Assembly (NCBI GenBank): GCA_017848435.1
Contig: JAFEHU010000009.1
Span: 1 to 38,638 of the forward strand
Origin: Burkholderiaceae bacterium
GTDB taxonomy: Bacteria; Pseudomonadota; Gammaproteobacteria; Burkholderiales; Burkholderiaceae_C
Direction of reading: 5' to 3'
Length of the DNA stretch: 38,638 bases
Positions 8,701 through 18,063 of this stretch are shown here, piece by piece. Made by a program: the position numbers and the translations under genes. Position 1 is the first letter of the stretch. The number at the start of each line of letters is the position of its first letter. The notes below the pieces were generated by a model that was given only the letters and a program-made list of their open reading frames with translations, did not search any database and was not told where the DNA came from.

Positions 8701-11700
8701 AACCCGTCGCCGACGGCGGCGGTGTTGAGGGTGAGGCGAATCTCGGCGGCAGCGGTGCCGCCGGTGGGCACGCTGCTGACGTTGAGCACGTCAATGCTGC
8801 TGGCGGTCACGCCGAATTCAGCGCCGAGATCAATGCGGTCTGCGCCGTCGAGGCTAAGGTTGTAGGCCACGACCACGTCGGTGCCTATGTCCACACTGGG
8901 GTTGCCGCCGACGATGGTGTCATCGCCGGTGCCGCCGATGTAGCTGTCGTTGCCAGCGCCGCCAATGAGCTGGTCGCCGCCGCTGCCGCCGACGAGGAAG
9001 TCGTTGCCGGCGTTGCCGGTGACGGTGTCGTTGCTTTGGCCGGCGTTAACGTAGAGGTTTCGGGTGGCGAAGGCGGCGTCGGTGTAGTTGAACGTGTCGC
9101 CGCCTGTGCTGCCGAGCGCCACCAGGTTGAAGGCGTTGCCACGCTCTGCGCCACTCACGGCGTCGCGCACGTCAAAGGTAGCGCCGCTGCCGGCGATGAA
9201 GGTGATGTCTTCGTCGTCGGCGTAGCCAATGCTGCCGGTGACGCTGTCCATGCCAGTGGTTTCGGCCTGCAGGGTGATGGTGTTGCGCAGGCTCTGGTCG
9301 GTTTGCGTGGCGTCCATCGCCGTGCCGGTGCCGCTGCCGCTGCCCACGTTGGCGCTGGTGAAGGTGACGCGGATTTGGGCTGCGCCGGTGCTGCTGACGT
9401 TGACCACATCGTTCAGCGTGGCGGAGGTGACGGATTCAGAACCGAGGTTGATTTCGTCGCTGCCGTCGGTGGCGAGGTCGTAGGCGCTGACCACGTCGGT
9501 GCCGCCGATACCGCGCAGTGTGTCGTTGCCAGCGCCGCCGGTGAAGGTGTCGTTGCCGGTGCCACCGTCAAGGCTGTCGGCGCCAGCGTTACCGGCCAGA
9601 CTGTCGTTACCGGTGCCGCCAAACAGGGTGTCGTTGCCGCTGCCGCCGGTGAGGCTGTCGTTGCCGTCAAAGCCGTAGATGGCCTGCGGCGTGGTGGCGG
9701 TGCTGTTGCCCAGCGCGGTGTCGCCATTCACGGTGCCTTCCACCACCGTGCCAAAGGCGGCACTGGTGGCGGTGCCGTCGCTCACCTGAATCGTGGTGGT
9801 GGATGCACCGGTTTGCGCGGCTGGCGTGATGACGAATGCGCGGTCGGTCGCTGGTTGCTCCGGTACAGGTCCTCCGGTGAATGTGCCGCCGGTCGTTCTG
9901 CCGGAAGTGATGGTCAACGTGTCGCCCGCATCGGCGTCGCTGGCCCGCACGACGACGGCGGTTTCGATGGCGGCGAAGGCGGTGACGACGGGGGCGGAGT
10001 TGAGCCCATTGCCTACTGCAGCACCGTTCAGGTCCACATTGGCCAGCATGCCACCTGCGCCCACACCCACCAGCACCACGCCAAGGTTGCCGCTCACGGG
10101 GTTGGTGTTGCCAGCGGTCTGGCCGTAGACCAGCACATCGTTGTCGTTCGGCCCAGCACCAGGCGTGAAAACGCCGTTGGCGAAGGTGCCGGTGATCGCA
10201 GTCCGGGTGGCGCCCATGGCTGCTGTGAAATTCAGGGTGTCAGTGCCGGGCGTGAACTGGTTGACCACATCCATGCCAGAGACTGCGCCAGCGTTGACGG
10301 TCAGGCTACTGCCGTTCTCGCTGACCGTGTCTGCAGCCATGTCTTGGCCCAGGCTGTAGGTGTCGATGCCCGCGCCGCCGGTCAAAGCGTCGGCTCCGGT
10401 GCCGCTGGTGATTGCGTCATTGCCACTACCACCCACAATGGACACAGCTTGGGTCACACCGGTGAGGTTCACCGTGCTGTCGGCCGTGCTGGCCGAGATG
10501 TCGATGCTGCGGATGCTGCTCAGGTTGGTGTTGCTGTTGATAACGATGTTGGCAGCACCTGCGTTGTTCTGCTGAAGTACCTCTACCGTGTTCAGGCGCT
10601 CTAGGCTGGTTCCTGCAGCCAGGGTGATGGCCGCGTCCACCCGCACAGTGTCTGTGCCTTCACCGCCAATGATGCTGTCAACCACCGCGTTGTTGGCGAT
10701 GAACTCGGCCAAGGTGGCGTAAATGAAGGTGTCGTTGCCCGCACCGCCGTCGAGGGTGTCTACACCCGTGCCGCCGATGAGTTGGTCCATTCCGCTGCCG
10801 CCCTTGACGCTCACCGCTGCGGTAACGCCGGCGAGGTTGACGGTGCTGTTGCCAGTGCTGGCAGAGATGTCGATGGTTCGGATGTCGCCGAGGTTGGTGT
10901 TGCTGTTGATGGCAATGTTGGCGGCACCTGCGTTGTTCTGCTGGAGAACTTCTACCGTATTCAGGCGGGCCAGGCTGGTTCCAGCAGCCAGGGTGATGGC
11001 CGCGTCCACGCGGGCCGTGTCAGTACCCTCACCACCGATGACGTTGTCAACCACCGCGTTGTTGGCGATGAACTCGGCCAGACTTGCATAGGTGAAGGTG
11101 TCGTTCCCAGTGCCGCCATCGGTGGCGTCAATACCATCGCCGGCGGTGATGATGTCGTTGCCGCCCAGGCCGCTGATGTTGTCGTTTCCGCCCAGTCCCA
11201 GGATGCGGTCGCTGTCATTGGTGCCGTTCAATGCGGCGTCGTTGCCGTCGGAACCCACGATGGGGCCCAGCAGGCTGAGTACCGGGGCAGCCGGGTTCGT
11301 TTGGTCTACGGTGACCGCCAAGCCATTGGCGCCGAAGTTTTGGATAACGCTGCTGTAGATGTTGGTGCCATCGGTCCACTGCAGCATGTAGTCGTTATCG
11401 TCCGCACCAGAACCAGCCGTGAAGGTGCTGTTGCCCATGCTGTAGCTGCCGCGTACCACCGCAATCTGGTTGGCGGCGACTGTGGTGAGGAAGCTGGTGC
11501 CAATCGTTGCTGCAGTATTACCGCTGAAAAGCTGGATGCGGTCGCCATTGTTGGCCTGGTTGATCACATCCATGCCTGCGGTACTGCCGCCGCTGACGAA
11601 AGCGGTGGTGGCAGCCGCTGTGTCGGTTGCGCCGGTGTAGACCACCAAGTCGGCAGCGCCATCGGGGTTGCCACCGAGCAGACCGAGGTTGAGGGTGTCT

Positions 11701-14700
11701 GTTCCTACACCGCCGGTGAATCTGTCTGCGCCGGTGCCGCCGGTGAGGATGTCGGCTCCACTGCCGCCCAAAATGCTCACCGACTGCGTCACACCGCTCA
11801 GATTGACGGTAGAAGCCACCGTGCTGGTCGATACATCGATGCTGCGGATGCTGCTGAGCTTGGCGTCGGTGTCGATGACGATGCTGGCTGCACCGGCGTT
11901 GTTCTGTCTCAGCACTTCGACCGTGTTCAGGCGCGCCAGGCTGTCGGTAGTGGCCAGGGTGATGGCAGCATCTACACGGACGGTGTCTGTGCCTTCACCG
12001 CCAATGACGCTGTCAACCACCGCGTTGTTGGTGATGAACTCGGCCAAGGTGGCGTAGATGAAGGTGTCGTTGCCTGCACCACCGTCCAGGGTGTCCACAC
12101 CCGTACCGCCGGTGAGTTGGTCCATTCCGCTGCCGCCCTTGACGCTGACCGCTGCGGTAACGCCGGCCAGGTTGACGGTGCTGTTGCCAGTGCTGGCAGA
12201 GATGTCGATGGTGCGAATGTCGCTGAGGTTGGCGTTGCTGTTGATGGCAATGTTGGCCGTGCCAGTGTTGTTTTGTTGGAGCACTTCGACGCCAGTCACG
12301 CGGGACAGGCTGTCGGCAGTGATCAGGCTGATGGGCGCGTCGATGCGCACCGTGTCGGTGCCGCCGCCGCCAATGACGCTGTCAACCACCGCGTTGTTGG
12401 TGATGAACTCATTCAGGCTGGCGTAGGCGAAGGTGTCGGCGGCTGTGCCGCCAGTCAGCACGTCGACCCCACCGAAGCCCTGCAGGACCTGGGCGGTGGT
12501 GAGGTTGGCATCTCCCAGGCTGTCCACGCCATTGGAGCCCAAGGCCAGGGTCAGGGTGGACGGTGTGCTGGTCTTACCGTCGGACACGCTCACCAGCCCG
12601 GTGAGGGCTGTGGCTTGGGCCATTGGGGTGTAGCTCAGGGTGCGGGTGGCGCCGTTGCTGGCCGCGTTGTCTGTGAACAAAACGGTGTTGCCCACGCGCA
12701 GACTCAGAATGTCACCGGTGTCGCTGTCGCTGGCTTGCGCGGTGATGACGCCGTTGACCAAGGCCGGGGCTGCCACGATGGTGGGCGCGGTGTTGAGCCC
12801 GTTGCCTACCGCCGCACCGTTGATGTCCACGTTGGTCAGCATGCCACCTGCACCCACGCCGACCAGCACCACACCGAGGTTGCCGCTGACGGGGTTGGTG
12901 TTGCCAGCGGTCTGGCCGTAGACCAGCACGTCGTTGTCGTTGGGCCCGGTGCCGGGTGTGAACACGCCGTTGGTAAAGGTGCCGGTGATGAAGGTGGTGG
13001 TGGCCCCCATGGCCGGGGTGAAGCTCAGGATGTCCTGGCCTTTGGTGAACTGGTTGACCACGTCGAAGCCAGTGATGGCTCCAGCGTTGACCGTCAGTGT
13101 GCTGCCGCTTTCGGCCACGGTGTCGATGGCGTTGTCTGCCGCGCCCAGGCTGTAGCTGTCGACGCCTGCGCCGCCGTTGAGGTTATCTGCCCCAGCGCCG
13201 CCGTTGAGGTTATCTGCCCCGTTGCCGCCGGTGAGTTGGTCAGCGCCGCTGCCTCCCACGATGCTGACGCCCTGGGTGATGCCGCTCAAGTTGACAGTGC
13301 TGTTGGCGGTGCTGGCAGAGATGTCGATGGTGCGGATGTTGCTGAGGTTGGCGTTGCTGTTGATGGCAATGTTGGCCGCACCAGTGTTGTTTTGTTGGAG
13401 CACTTCGACGCCAGTCACGCGGGACAGACTGTCGGCAGTGATCAGGCTGATGGGTGCGTCGATGCGCACCGTGTCGGTGCCGCCGCCGCCAATGACGCTG
13501 TCAACCACCGCGTTGTTGGTGATGAACTCATTCAGGCTGGCGTAGGCGAAGGTGTCGCTGCCTTGGCCGCCGTCCATGGTGTCAGCGCCGGCGCCGCCCA
13601 CCAAGGTGTCCCCGGCAGTGCCGCCGGTCAGGATGTCGTTTCCGCCGAAGCCATAAAGGATCGCTGAGGTGTTTCCAGCAGGCGCCGTCAAGGTATCGCC
13701 GGTTCCGCCGCCCAGATTCAGGAAACGTCCCAGCGAGGTCGACTGGGTGCCGTCGAACACGTTGAGCTCACCACTCAACCCCTGTGCTTGTTCGGCCAAG
13801 GTGAGTGTGGTGACGGCGCCGTTGTTTACCGTGCCCAGGTTCACCACGGTGTTGCCCACCCGCACCTGCAGGTTGCTGCTGTCGCTGTCGGTGGCCGTAA
13901 AGGTGATCTGGTTGGCGTTGGCTGCACCCAAGGCAGCGGCCACTGTGACCGCAGGTGCTGCTGGTGCGGGTGGCGGTGGAGGAGGTGGTGGTGATGGCTC
14001 TGGTGCCGGTGCTGGAGGCGCCGGTGGAGGCACAGGTGGCGCGGCCAATATCGGTGCCTGTTGCACGATGTTTTGCTGCACTTGCGACACCCCCGCCACA
14101 CTGGCGGCATTGTCGACCTGCTGGTTGGCACTGGCTAGACCAGCGATCAGTTGCGCCGTGGGCGCCGTGCCACTGCCCAGCGCCTGGGTCAAGAAAGTGG
14201 TGATTCGCGCACTGCTGCCCAGGTCCACTTGGACCGTCGGTTGCCCTTCCAGTTGACCCTGTGAGACGCGCAGCAGCTCTCGCGCAATCGCATCGAGCAA
14301 GGGGTTCTGGATGGTGCCCGGCACGGTGGCCGGGTTGTTGTCCACCATTGCTGCGGCTTGAGCACCGGTCACGAGGTTGGCCAGGGCCACACCACGCTGG
14401 TAAATCTCCAGCGCTGCAGGGCCAGTGTCAGTGACTGGGTTGATGGCCTGCAGGCTCTCGCCCCCGGTCAGCCCGAGGTGGGCTTTGAGGATGCGGTCGG
14501 CCTGGTCGATATGGGTTTGGGTCACAGGCTGGCCATTGGCCAACAAACCGGCCAAGGTGTCGGCCAGGGTGGTCAGCGGGGTAAGGTTGAGCTCGTTGGC
14601 GGTGTTGGGGCCGGCCACGGTGCGGCCCACCAGGGCCAGAGTGTTGGGCAGGCCGGTGTCGATGTTGGTGCCGCCGGTGGCGACCAGCCGGGCGTTGGTG

Positions 14701-15323
14701 ATGGGGGAGACGATGGAATAGTTGCCTTGGGCGTCGGTGGTAGTGGTGGGCTCACCGGCATCGGCCACGCCGTTGCCGTTCAAGTCCACAAACACCTGGG
14801 CACCACTGACCAAACCGTCGATGGCCACGCCCTGGATGCGGATGACGCCGGGGGCCAGGGGGGTGTTGGAGAACTCGGTGCTGGCGGGGTTGTTGGAGTG
14901 GCTGGCCCTGAAACCGATCAAGCGGTTGAACTCGATGGCAGCGAGGCCGTAGGTGCCGTCGGCTTCCAGACCGCCGCCCAGGCGGCTGTCTCGGCCAGAC
15001 AGAATATCGGTGAGGTTCAGGGTGACCAAGCCACGGTCTCGGGGGAAGGCGGCGTAGGCTTCGGTCAGGGCACCGAGCAAGGCGGTGAAGGCCACTGGGT
15101 TGGTGGTGGTGGCGGAGATGCCGATGTTGGTCAGCACCTTGGCGGCCAGGGCGGCGTTGCTCTCGGTGAACAAGGCACCGACTGCGCGGGCATAGTTCTC
15201 AGACCCCAGAGCGGTGGCGGTGGTGACGTTGTTTTGGTACTGGCCGTTGGCCGGTGCCCCGCCCAGAAACGCTTGAAACAGGTGGCTGACGACGCCTGGG
15301 ATACCGGGGACTTGGAAGGGCAT
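5772..15323 (-). CDS. Giant RTX / S-layer-like surface protein, type I secreted
   Basis: This is a 3183-residue protein; no cysteine was seen. The start is supported by an AGAGG ribosome site. Residues 1-150 form an Ala/Asn-rich helical region like the N-termini of large betaproteobacterial S-layer-type proteins. About 178-201 has VDLNGNGVADAGEP, an SdrD-B/CNA-B-like calcium motif. A polyproline linker lies at about 427-458. After it come many GGxGxD nonapeptide blocks (for example 556-593), which bind calcium and fold after export. Between them are repeated beta-rich modules (EFITNNAVVDS... VEVLQQNN...). Internal copies of a secretion-domain-like unit end in VDxNGAAVGNGLN. The C-terminus (about 3043-3183, ending FDFTNIVASI) looks like an uncleaved type I secretion signal. 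No ABC exporter or membrane-fusion gene is in the window. Likely role: surface layer, adhesin or biofilm matrix protein; which one cannot be told. Confidence 0.8.
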   Translation of the reverse strand: MPFQVPGIPGVVSHLFQAFLGGAPANGQYQNNVTTATALGSENYARAVGALFTESNAALAAKVLTNIGISATTTNPVAFTALLGALTEAYAAFPRDRGLVTLNLTDILSGRDSRLGGGLEADGTYGLAAIEFNRLIGFRASHSNNPASTEFSNTPLAPGVIRIQGVAIDGLVSGAQVFVDLNGNGVADAGEPTTTTDAQGNYSIVSPITNARLVATGGTNIDTGLPNTLALVGRTVAGPNTANELNLTPLTTLADTLAGLLANGQPVTQTHIDQADRILKAHLGLTGGESLQAINPVTDTGPAALEIYQRGVALANLVTGAQAAAMVDNNPATVPGTIQNPLLDAIARELLRVSQGQLEGQPTVQVDLGSSARITTFLTQALGSGTAPTAQLIAGLASANQQVDNAASVAGVSQVQQNIVQQAPILAAPPVPPPAPPAPAPEPSPPPPPPPPAPAAPAVTVAAALGAANANQITFTATDSDSSNLQVRVGNTVVNLGTVNNGAVTTLTLAEQAQGLSGELNVFDGTQSTSLGRFLNLGGGTGDTLTAPAGNTSAILYGFGGNDILTGGTAGDTLVGGAGADTMDGGQGSDTFAYASLNEFITNNAVVDSVIGGGGTDTVRIDAPISLITADSLSRVTGVEVLQQNNTGAANIAINSNANLSNIRTIDISASTANSTVNLSGITQGVSIVGGSGADQLTGGNGADNLNGGAGADNLNGGAGVDSYSLGAADNAIDTVAESGSTLTVNAGAITGFDVVNQFTKGQDILSFTPAMGATTTFITGTFTNGVFTPGTGPNDNDVLVYGQTAGNTNPVSGNLGVVLVGVGAGGMLTNVDINGAAVGNGLNTAPTIVAAPALVNGVITAQASDSDTGDILSLRVGNTVLFTDNAASNGATRTLSYTPMAQATALTGLVSVSDGKTSTPSTLTLALGSNGVDSLGDANLTTAQVLQGFGGVDVLTGGTAADTFAYASLNEFITNNAVVDSVIGGGGTDTVRIDAPISLITADSLSRVTGVEVLQQNNTGTANIAINSNANLSDIRTIDISASTGNSTVNLAGVTAAVSVKGGSGMDQLTGGTGVDTLDGGAGNDTFIYATLAEFITNNAVVDSVIGGEGTDTVRVDAAITLATTDSLARLNTVEVLRQNNAGAASIVIDTDAKLSSIRSIDVSTSTVASTVNLSGVTQSVSILGGSGADILTGGTGADRFTGGVGTDTLNLGLLGGNPDGAADLVVYTGATDTAAATTAFVSGGSTAGMDVINQANNGDRIQLFSGNTAATIGTSFLTTVAANQIAVVRGSYSMGNSTFTAGSGADDNDYMLQWTDGTNIYSSVIQNFGANGLAVTVDQTNPAAPVLSLLGPIVGSDGNDAALNGTNDSDRILGLGGNDNISGLGGNDIITAGDGIDATDGGTGNDTFTYASLAEFIANNAVVDNVIGGEGTDTARVDAAITLAAGTSLARLNTVEVLQQNNAGAANIAINSNTNLGDIRTIDISASTGNSTVNLAGVTAAVSVKGGSGMDQLIGGTGVDTLDGGAGNDTFIYATLAEFIANNAVVDSIIGGEGTDTVRVDAAITLAAGTSLERLNTVEVLQQNNAGAANIVINSNTNLSSIRSIDISASTADSTVNLTGVTQAVSIVGGSGNDAITSGTGADALTGGAGIDTYSLGQDMAADTVSENGSSLTVNAGAVSGMDVVNQFTPGTDTLNFTAAMGATRTAITGTFANGVFTPGAGPNDNDVLVYGQTAGNTNPVSGNLGVVLVGVGAGGMLANVDLNGAAVGNGLNSAPVVTAFAAIETAVVVRASDADAGDTLTITSGRTTGGTFTGGPVPEQPATDRAFVITPAAQTGASTTTIQVSDGTATSAAFGTVVEGTVNGDTALGNSTATTPQAIYGFDGNDSLTGGSGNDTLFGGTGNDSLAGNAGADSLDGGTGNDTFTGGAGNDTLRGIGGTDVVSAYDLATDGSDEINLGSESVTSATLNDVVNVSSTGAAQIRVTFTSANVGSGSGTGTAMDATQTDQSLRNTITLQAETTGMDSVTGSIGYADDEDITFIAGSGATFDVRDAVSGAERGNAFNLVALGSTGGDTFNYTDAAFATRNLYVNAGQSNDTVTGNAGNDFLVGGSGGDQLIGGAGNDSYIGGTGDDTIVGGNPSVDIGTDVVVAYNLSLDGADRIDLGAEFGVTASSIDVLNVSSVPTGGTAAAEIRLTLNTAAVGDGFGALTPADGGFTFNAGNALSLQAEDATGALTGSIGRADDEGVMVVAGTGTLLDVRDIANPTTSLGSFHRVVLGTTGIDTLDYSATAFAGQHLYINGGRFNGGNVLTGNTGNDYLVSNDEADTLNGGAGSDTLVGGNSADTFTLGLADNAIDTVVDNGNAVFISQGTVRNADLVQQFTVGQDVLNFNGGVGRQLAGTYDMVNSGFTVGTTANDDDIIVFNDTNNNGMVDNSEAAIVLTGVNANGGNVDLNGGGVGNGLGYVAPPNIAAVVSNVVLGSPSITYTAIDAEMDPLTLRITPNGTTTHTPQTAMAGGSNSFTYTPAEQATALAGVLNVSDGTNATPFANIYLGNGDPNSISGTSSAFNSALPLAMYGFGGSDNLVGGALNDFLSGGAGTDNLTGGGGVDTLDGGDDNDVFLFPVFTDLFATASSGLTDSIIGGGGPSDRIRITSTSAFTITANNDWSRLSTVESLDIAATTADTSITLGTSAFTVGIRTINLTLDNNAAGINTVDASAAIAGQSLALQGSAGADSFTGGAGNDVLTGNSGADTMAGGLGIDTYSLGNNDGAIDTVTENGSALTVAGPAVDMAFFSFDTIREFIPGNDVLNFNSGMGRQLSGTVNVNGVFAAGTTETHDDVIVFIDTNSNGALNAGEVAVVLIGVNANGMAVDLNGAGDNGLGYVAPPAPALTATTDKLAMTDGVTARFSLATLLANDVGSNISITAVSGASGAISSAVYNAADNTVTVVSATNASTTSAAIVTGSFTYTLSSGGTTTTGTVNVDVFNSTNNADTINVATGGYQAAHLEGGLGNDVLTGTSGNDTLIGGGGQDTLTGGTGNDLFRYLAQTDSPVDLNDARTGTDRITDFLAANDSISFGSLAGSSANYRESSVTGSDGNGGANLAASGFISAADQAHGEGANNGVRYFFGGDSTSADGFLSFDAASPGRPNGDNLIDGNTVVVLLGINNLSAFDFTNIVASI
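10420..13560 (-). repeat. Five tandem-dispersed ~320-bp modules within the RTX gene
   Basis: Copies lie at roughly 13246-13560, 12120-12440, 11750-12070, 10790-11104 and 10420-10740. Each encodes the sequence from EFIxNNAVVD through VEVLxQNN to the STVNL strand and a GGSG turn, separated by RTX blocks. A diverged sixth copy occurs at about 7050-7470. High DNA identity between copies suggests recent duplication or gene conversion and makes copy-number change by recombination likely. Confidence 0.75.
12222..12438 (-). repeat. 217-bp near-identical direct repeat (partner 13341-13557)
   Basis: The two copies are 1119 bp apart and align without gaps, differing at only four positions by eye. They encode the same surface-protein module. 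Homologous recombination between them would remove exactly 373 codons in frame. Confidence 0.8.
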
Positions 15324-15885
15324 GGGGGACCTCTAGAAATAAACCTGCGCGATTTATATCCTTGTCCCTCGATCGAATATTGCAGATTATTGCAAGGCAC
15401 CCTGCAAAGGGTCGTTTAGTTAGATTTTCTTCCGACCAAGTCGAACCGTTTATGACAATTTCGGTGTGAAAAACGCCAAAGCTTCTATCTGGTTTTACTA
15501 GCCCCGCATGTGACGCTTACCCCTTGACGCGATCGCTGACGAGTGTAGAAAGTAATTGCCCATGTACCGATTGATTGCCGATCAGCCACACAAATTTGTC
15601 GCTTAGCTTTCAGGGCTGCAAGGATGGCGCAGGGTTAGGGCGAGCAGCACGGCACGCACAAGGGCGTGGTTTTACTAAGAATGTTGATCTGATTTTTATT
15701 GTTGTAGATGCTGGAACGCGCTACAGCGGACTACTCCCAAGCTGAGAGAGGTAATGTAGAACGCGTTTGTAAAACCTGAGTAATGCAACAAACTGCAATA
15801 TTCCAGCCCAATGGCCTGATAACTTCAGGTCATTGAAACATGTCTTTAAAGTGGTGGGCTCACACCCAGCCGGAAGCAACCCGCC
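15324..15885. other. 562-bp divergent intergenic region
   Basis: It lies between the minus-strand RTX gene and the plus-strand histidine kinase gene, so it must hold both promoters. It is AT-richer than the flanks and has several short dyads (for example accct-gcaa-agggt near 15399-15412). No convincing ORF, RNA gene or named operator is seen. Because a response regulator is encoded next door, its binding sites may lie here, but no clear direct-repeat box was identified. Confidence 0.4.
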
Positions 15886-18063
15886 ATGCCGCGCCAAAAA
15901 CCTCTAGCTTCTGCAACATTTGCCCGGTTGGCTGAGTTGCAGCTGGAATCGTCGCCCATAGGGTACCGACTTCTGGGGCTCCTCGGGCATTTGCGTCTTT
16001 GGGCAGCAACGGTCGCACTCCTCTTCGGTTCTGGCTCCGCCTTGGCCCTGGACGACCTAGTCACCCAGCGCGGCGTACTGGTGGACCCCACCGGCACCCT
16101 GACGGTCGAACAGGTCGCCCAAAGAACCGACTTCCGCCCCGTCACCGGCCCCGTGTCTCGGGGCTACACCACGGCGGCCACCTGGCTGCGCATTGAGGTG
16201 GCCCCCACGCTGCAGGGGACGGTGGTTGTGGTGGTCCAGCCCGCCTACCTGGACGATCTTCGGCTTTACAGTCCCCGCGAACCGGCCACCCAACCCACCG
16301 GTTTCTTGCTCACCGGCACGGTTGCGAGCCTACTTACCGGTATTGGGGCCGACAGTTTGAACACCGCCGGGGCCACAGATGCCCTCTCGGCCGAATGGCT
16401 GGAACAGCGGTCCGGCGACCAGATCGCACTGTCCGCCAAACCCCTCAAAAGCGTCTACCCCACCTTCATCGTGCCCTCTCGGCCAGATCGGCCCACGGTC
16501 CACTACCTGCGCCTGCAGACCACCAGCGTCAGCCTGCTCCACGTCAAGGCATTGAGCCTGACCGACCAGATGGCGTTCGACACGGCCATTCACTCCGCCG
16601 TCAGCGCCTATGTGGGCCTGATCCTGGTCTTGGCAGGCTTTGCCTTCGTTTGCTGGCGCATCACCCGTGACCGCATCTGGGCGCTGGACTCGGCGTTTCA
16701 GGTCGTCACCGTGCTGTTCACCCTGTCGGTCATGGGGATTGGGGGCCGCTACTGGTTTGCCGAGTGGCCAGCCGCAGCAGATCTGTCGACCAGCGTCATG
16801 TCGGTCAGCCAGCTGGCCATCGCCGGGTGGTTCTTCTGGCGGCTGTTCGCCGCCTATGGCGCGCCAGGCTGGACCACTTGGGTGTACCGGGGCAGCTTGC
16901 TGCTTTTCCCCGTAATGGTCGGGTTGATCTGGCTGGGCGATCCGCGCACGGCCGTGTCCATCAACTCCAACCTGATCCTGCTGCAAACGCTGGTCGGGAT
17001 GGTGATCATCTGGTTTGTGCCCATCCAAGACCGAATACAGCGCGTGCTGTTGCGGTTCGTATACATCAGCCTGACCGTGTACTTGCTGTACTTCATCTTG
17101 CCCTTGCTGGGCTTGGCCAAACCCACCGAGTTCAACCTCTACCCCGCGCTTGGCTCCAACCTCTTCAGCGGCTTGATGGTCCAGGCGGTGCTGTGGCGAC
17201 GCACCCATTTGCAGATCAGAGAGCGAAACACCCTGCGATTGCAATTGGAGGCTTCCAAACAATCGACCCAGTACGAGGCGGCCCGCCGGGCCGAGTCGGC
17301 CAACCTCCTGGGCATGCTGGTGCACGAGATCAAGAACCCACTGGCCTCTATCGCTATTGCCAGCAAAACCCTGTCCAAGGCCTTGCCGGCCGACGCAACC
17401 CCCTCGGGTATGGCCAGCATGCCAGAACAACAACTGCGCTTTATCCAGAACGCCGTTCAGGGGATTGACGCGGTGCTGGAACGCTGTGTGGACGCCGACC
17501 GGTTGGAGCAAGGCGCCCTGCGGGTTCAAACCCAGCCCCACGACGTGGCCCAACTGCTGGGTGACTGGGTGAGCACCGAACCGGACGCACAGCGGATCCG
17601 GCTGTCGCTGTCGGCCCCGCTTCCGGCAGAGGTGGATGCGCCGCTGTTGTGCCTGATGGTGCGCAACCTGCTGAACAATGCGTTGAAGTACTCGCCGGAA
17701 GGCTCCGAGGTGTGGCTCACATTGGCACCTACAGGAAACGACGAGGCCGGGAACGCCAAGTCTGGCCGCACTGGCGACGAGCAGACCAGGCGCCCTGGGT
17801 TTTTGTTGAAGGTGGCCAACGCGGTGGGCAAAGCCGGCGTGCCAGATCCCGAGCGCCTGTTCCAGAAGTACTACCGCGCGCCCCACGCCCAGCGGCAAAC
17901 CGGCACCGGCCTGGGCCTGTACTGGGTGCACGGGGTGGCGCAGTTGCTGGGTGGCTGGGTGGCGCACCGGTTTGTGGCGGGTGATCCGCTGCCGGTGGTG
18001 TTTGAGTTGTGGCTGCCTGCTGTGCCTGCTGAAGGCGTAAGCGCCTTGGAAGACAGCATATGA
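15886..18063 (+). CDS. 7TMR-DISM sensor histidine kinase
   Basis: The 725-residue membrane kinase has an N-terminal hydrophobic segment (about 36-56). An extracytoplasmic DISMED2-like beta domain follows (about 57-225, with the conserved TTAATWLRIEV). About seven membrane helices lie at 235-440 (7TMR-DISM), then a short coiled coil and a kinase core. The H-box is LGMLVHEIKNP, with the phosphoacceptor H480. The N-box is RNLLNNALKYSPEG (N597), and the G-box is TGTGLGLYWVHG (673-684). It would autophosphorylate and pass phosphate to the regulator encoded next, whose ATG overlaps this stop codon (ATGA), so the two are translationally coupled. DISM sensors are thought to sense carbohydrates or other small ligands. 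The divergent RTX gene is a candidate target, by position only. Confidence 0.85.
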   Translation: MPRQKPLASATFARLAELQLESSPIGYRLLGLLGHLRLWAATVALLFGSGSALALDDLVTQRGVLVDPTGTLTVEQVAQRTDFRPVTGPVSRGYTTAATWLRIEVAPTLQGTVVVVVQPAYLDDLRLYSPREPATQPTGFLLTGTVASLLTGIGADSLNTAGATDALSAEWLEQRSGDQIALSAKPLKSVYPTFIVPSRPDRPTVHYLRLQTTSVSLLHVKALSLTDQMAFDTAIHSAVSAYVGLILVLAGFAFVCWRITRDRIWALDSAFQVVTVLFTLSVMGIGGRYWFAEWPAAADLSTSVMSVSQLAIAGWFFWRLFAAYGAPGWTTWVYRGSLLLFPVMVGLIWLGDPRTAVSINSNLILLQTLVGMVIIWFVPIQDRIQRVLLRFVYISLTVYLLYFILPLLGLAKPTEFNLYPALGSNLFSGLMVQAVLWRRTHLQIRERNTLRLQLEASKQSTQYEAARRAESANLLGMLVHEIKNPLASIAIASKTLSKALPADATPSGMASMPEQQLRFIQNAVQGIDAVLERCVDADRLEQGALRVQTQPHDVAQLLGDWVSTEPDAQRIRLSLSAPLPAEVDAPLLCLMVRNLLNNALKYSPEGSEVWLTLAPTGNDEAGNAKSGRTGDEQTRRPGFLLKVANAVGKAGVPDPERLFQKYYRAPHAQRQTGTGLGLYWVHGVAQLLGGWVAHRFVAGDPLPVVFELWLPAVPAEGVSALEDSI

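Noticed and set aside
8430-13667. Very long plus-strand open frames (724 and 961 codons) opposite the RTX gene
   Set aside because: They are antisense shadows of repetitive, GC-biased codons. Their products are Val/Gly/Ala/His repeats without domains, whereas the minus strand encodes clear RTX motifs.
15418-15424. GTTAGAT as a possible attC core box
   Set aside because: No partner RYYYAAC box or hairpin with the required spacing lies nearby on either strand.
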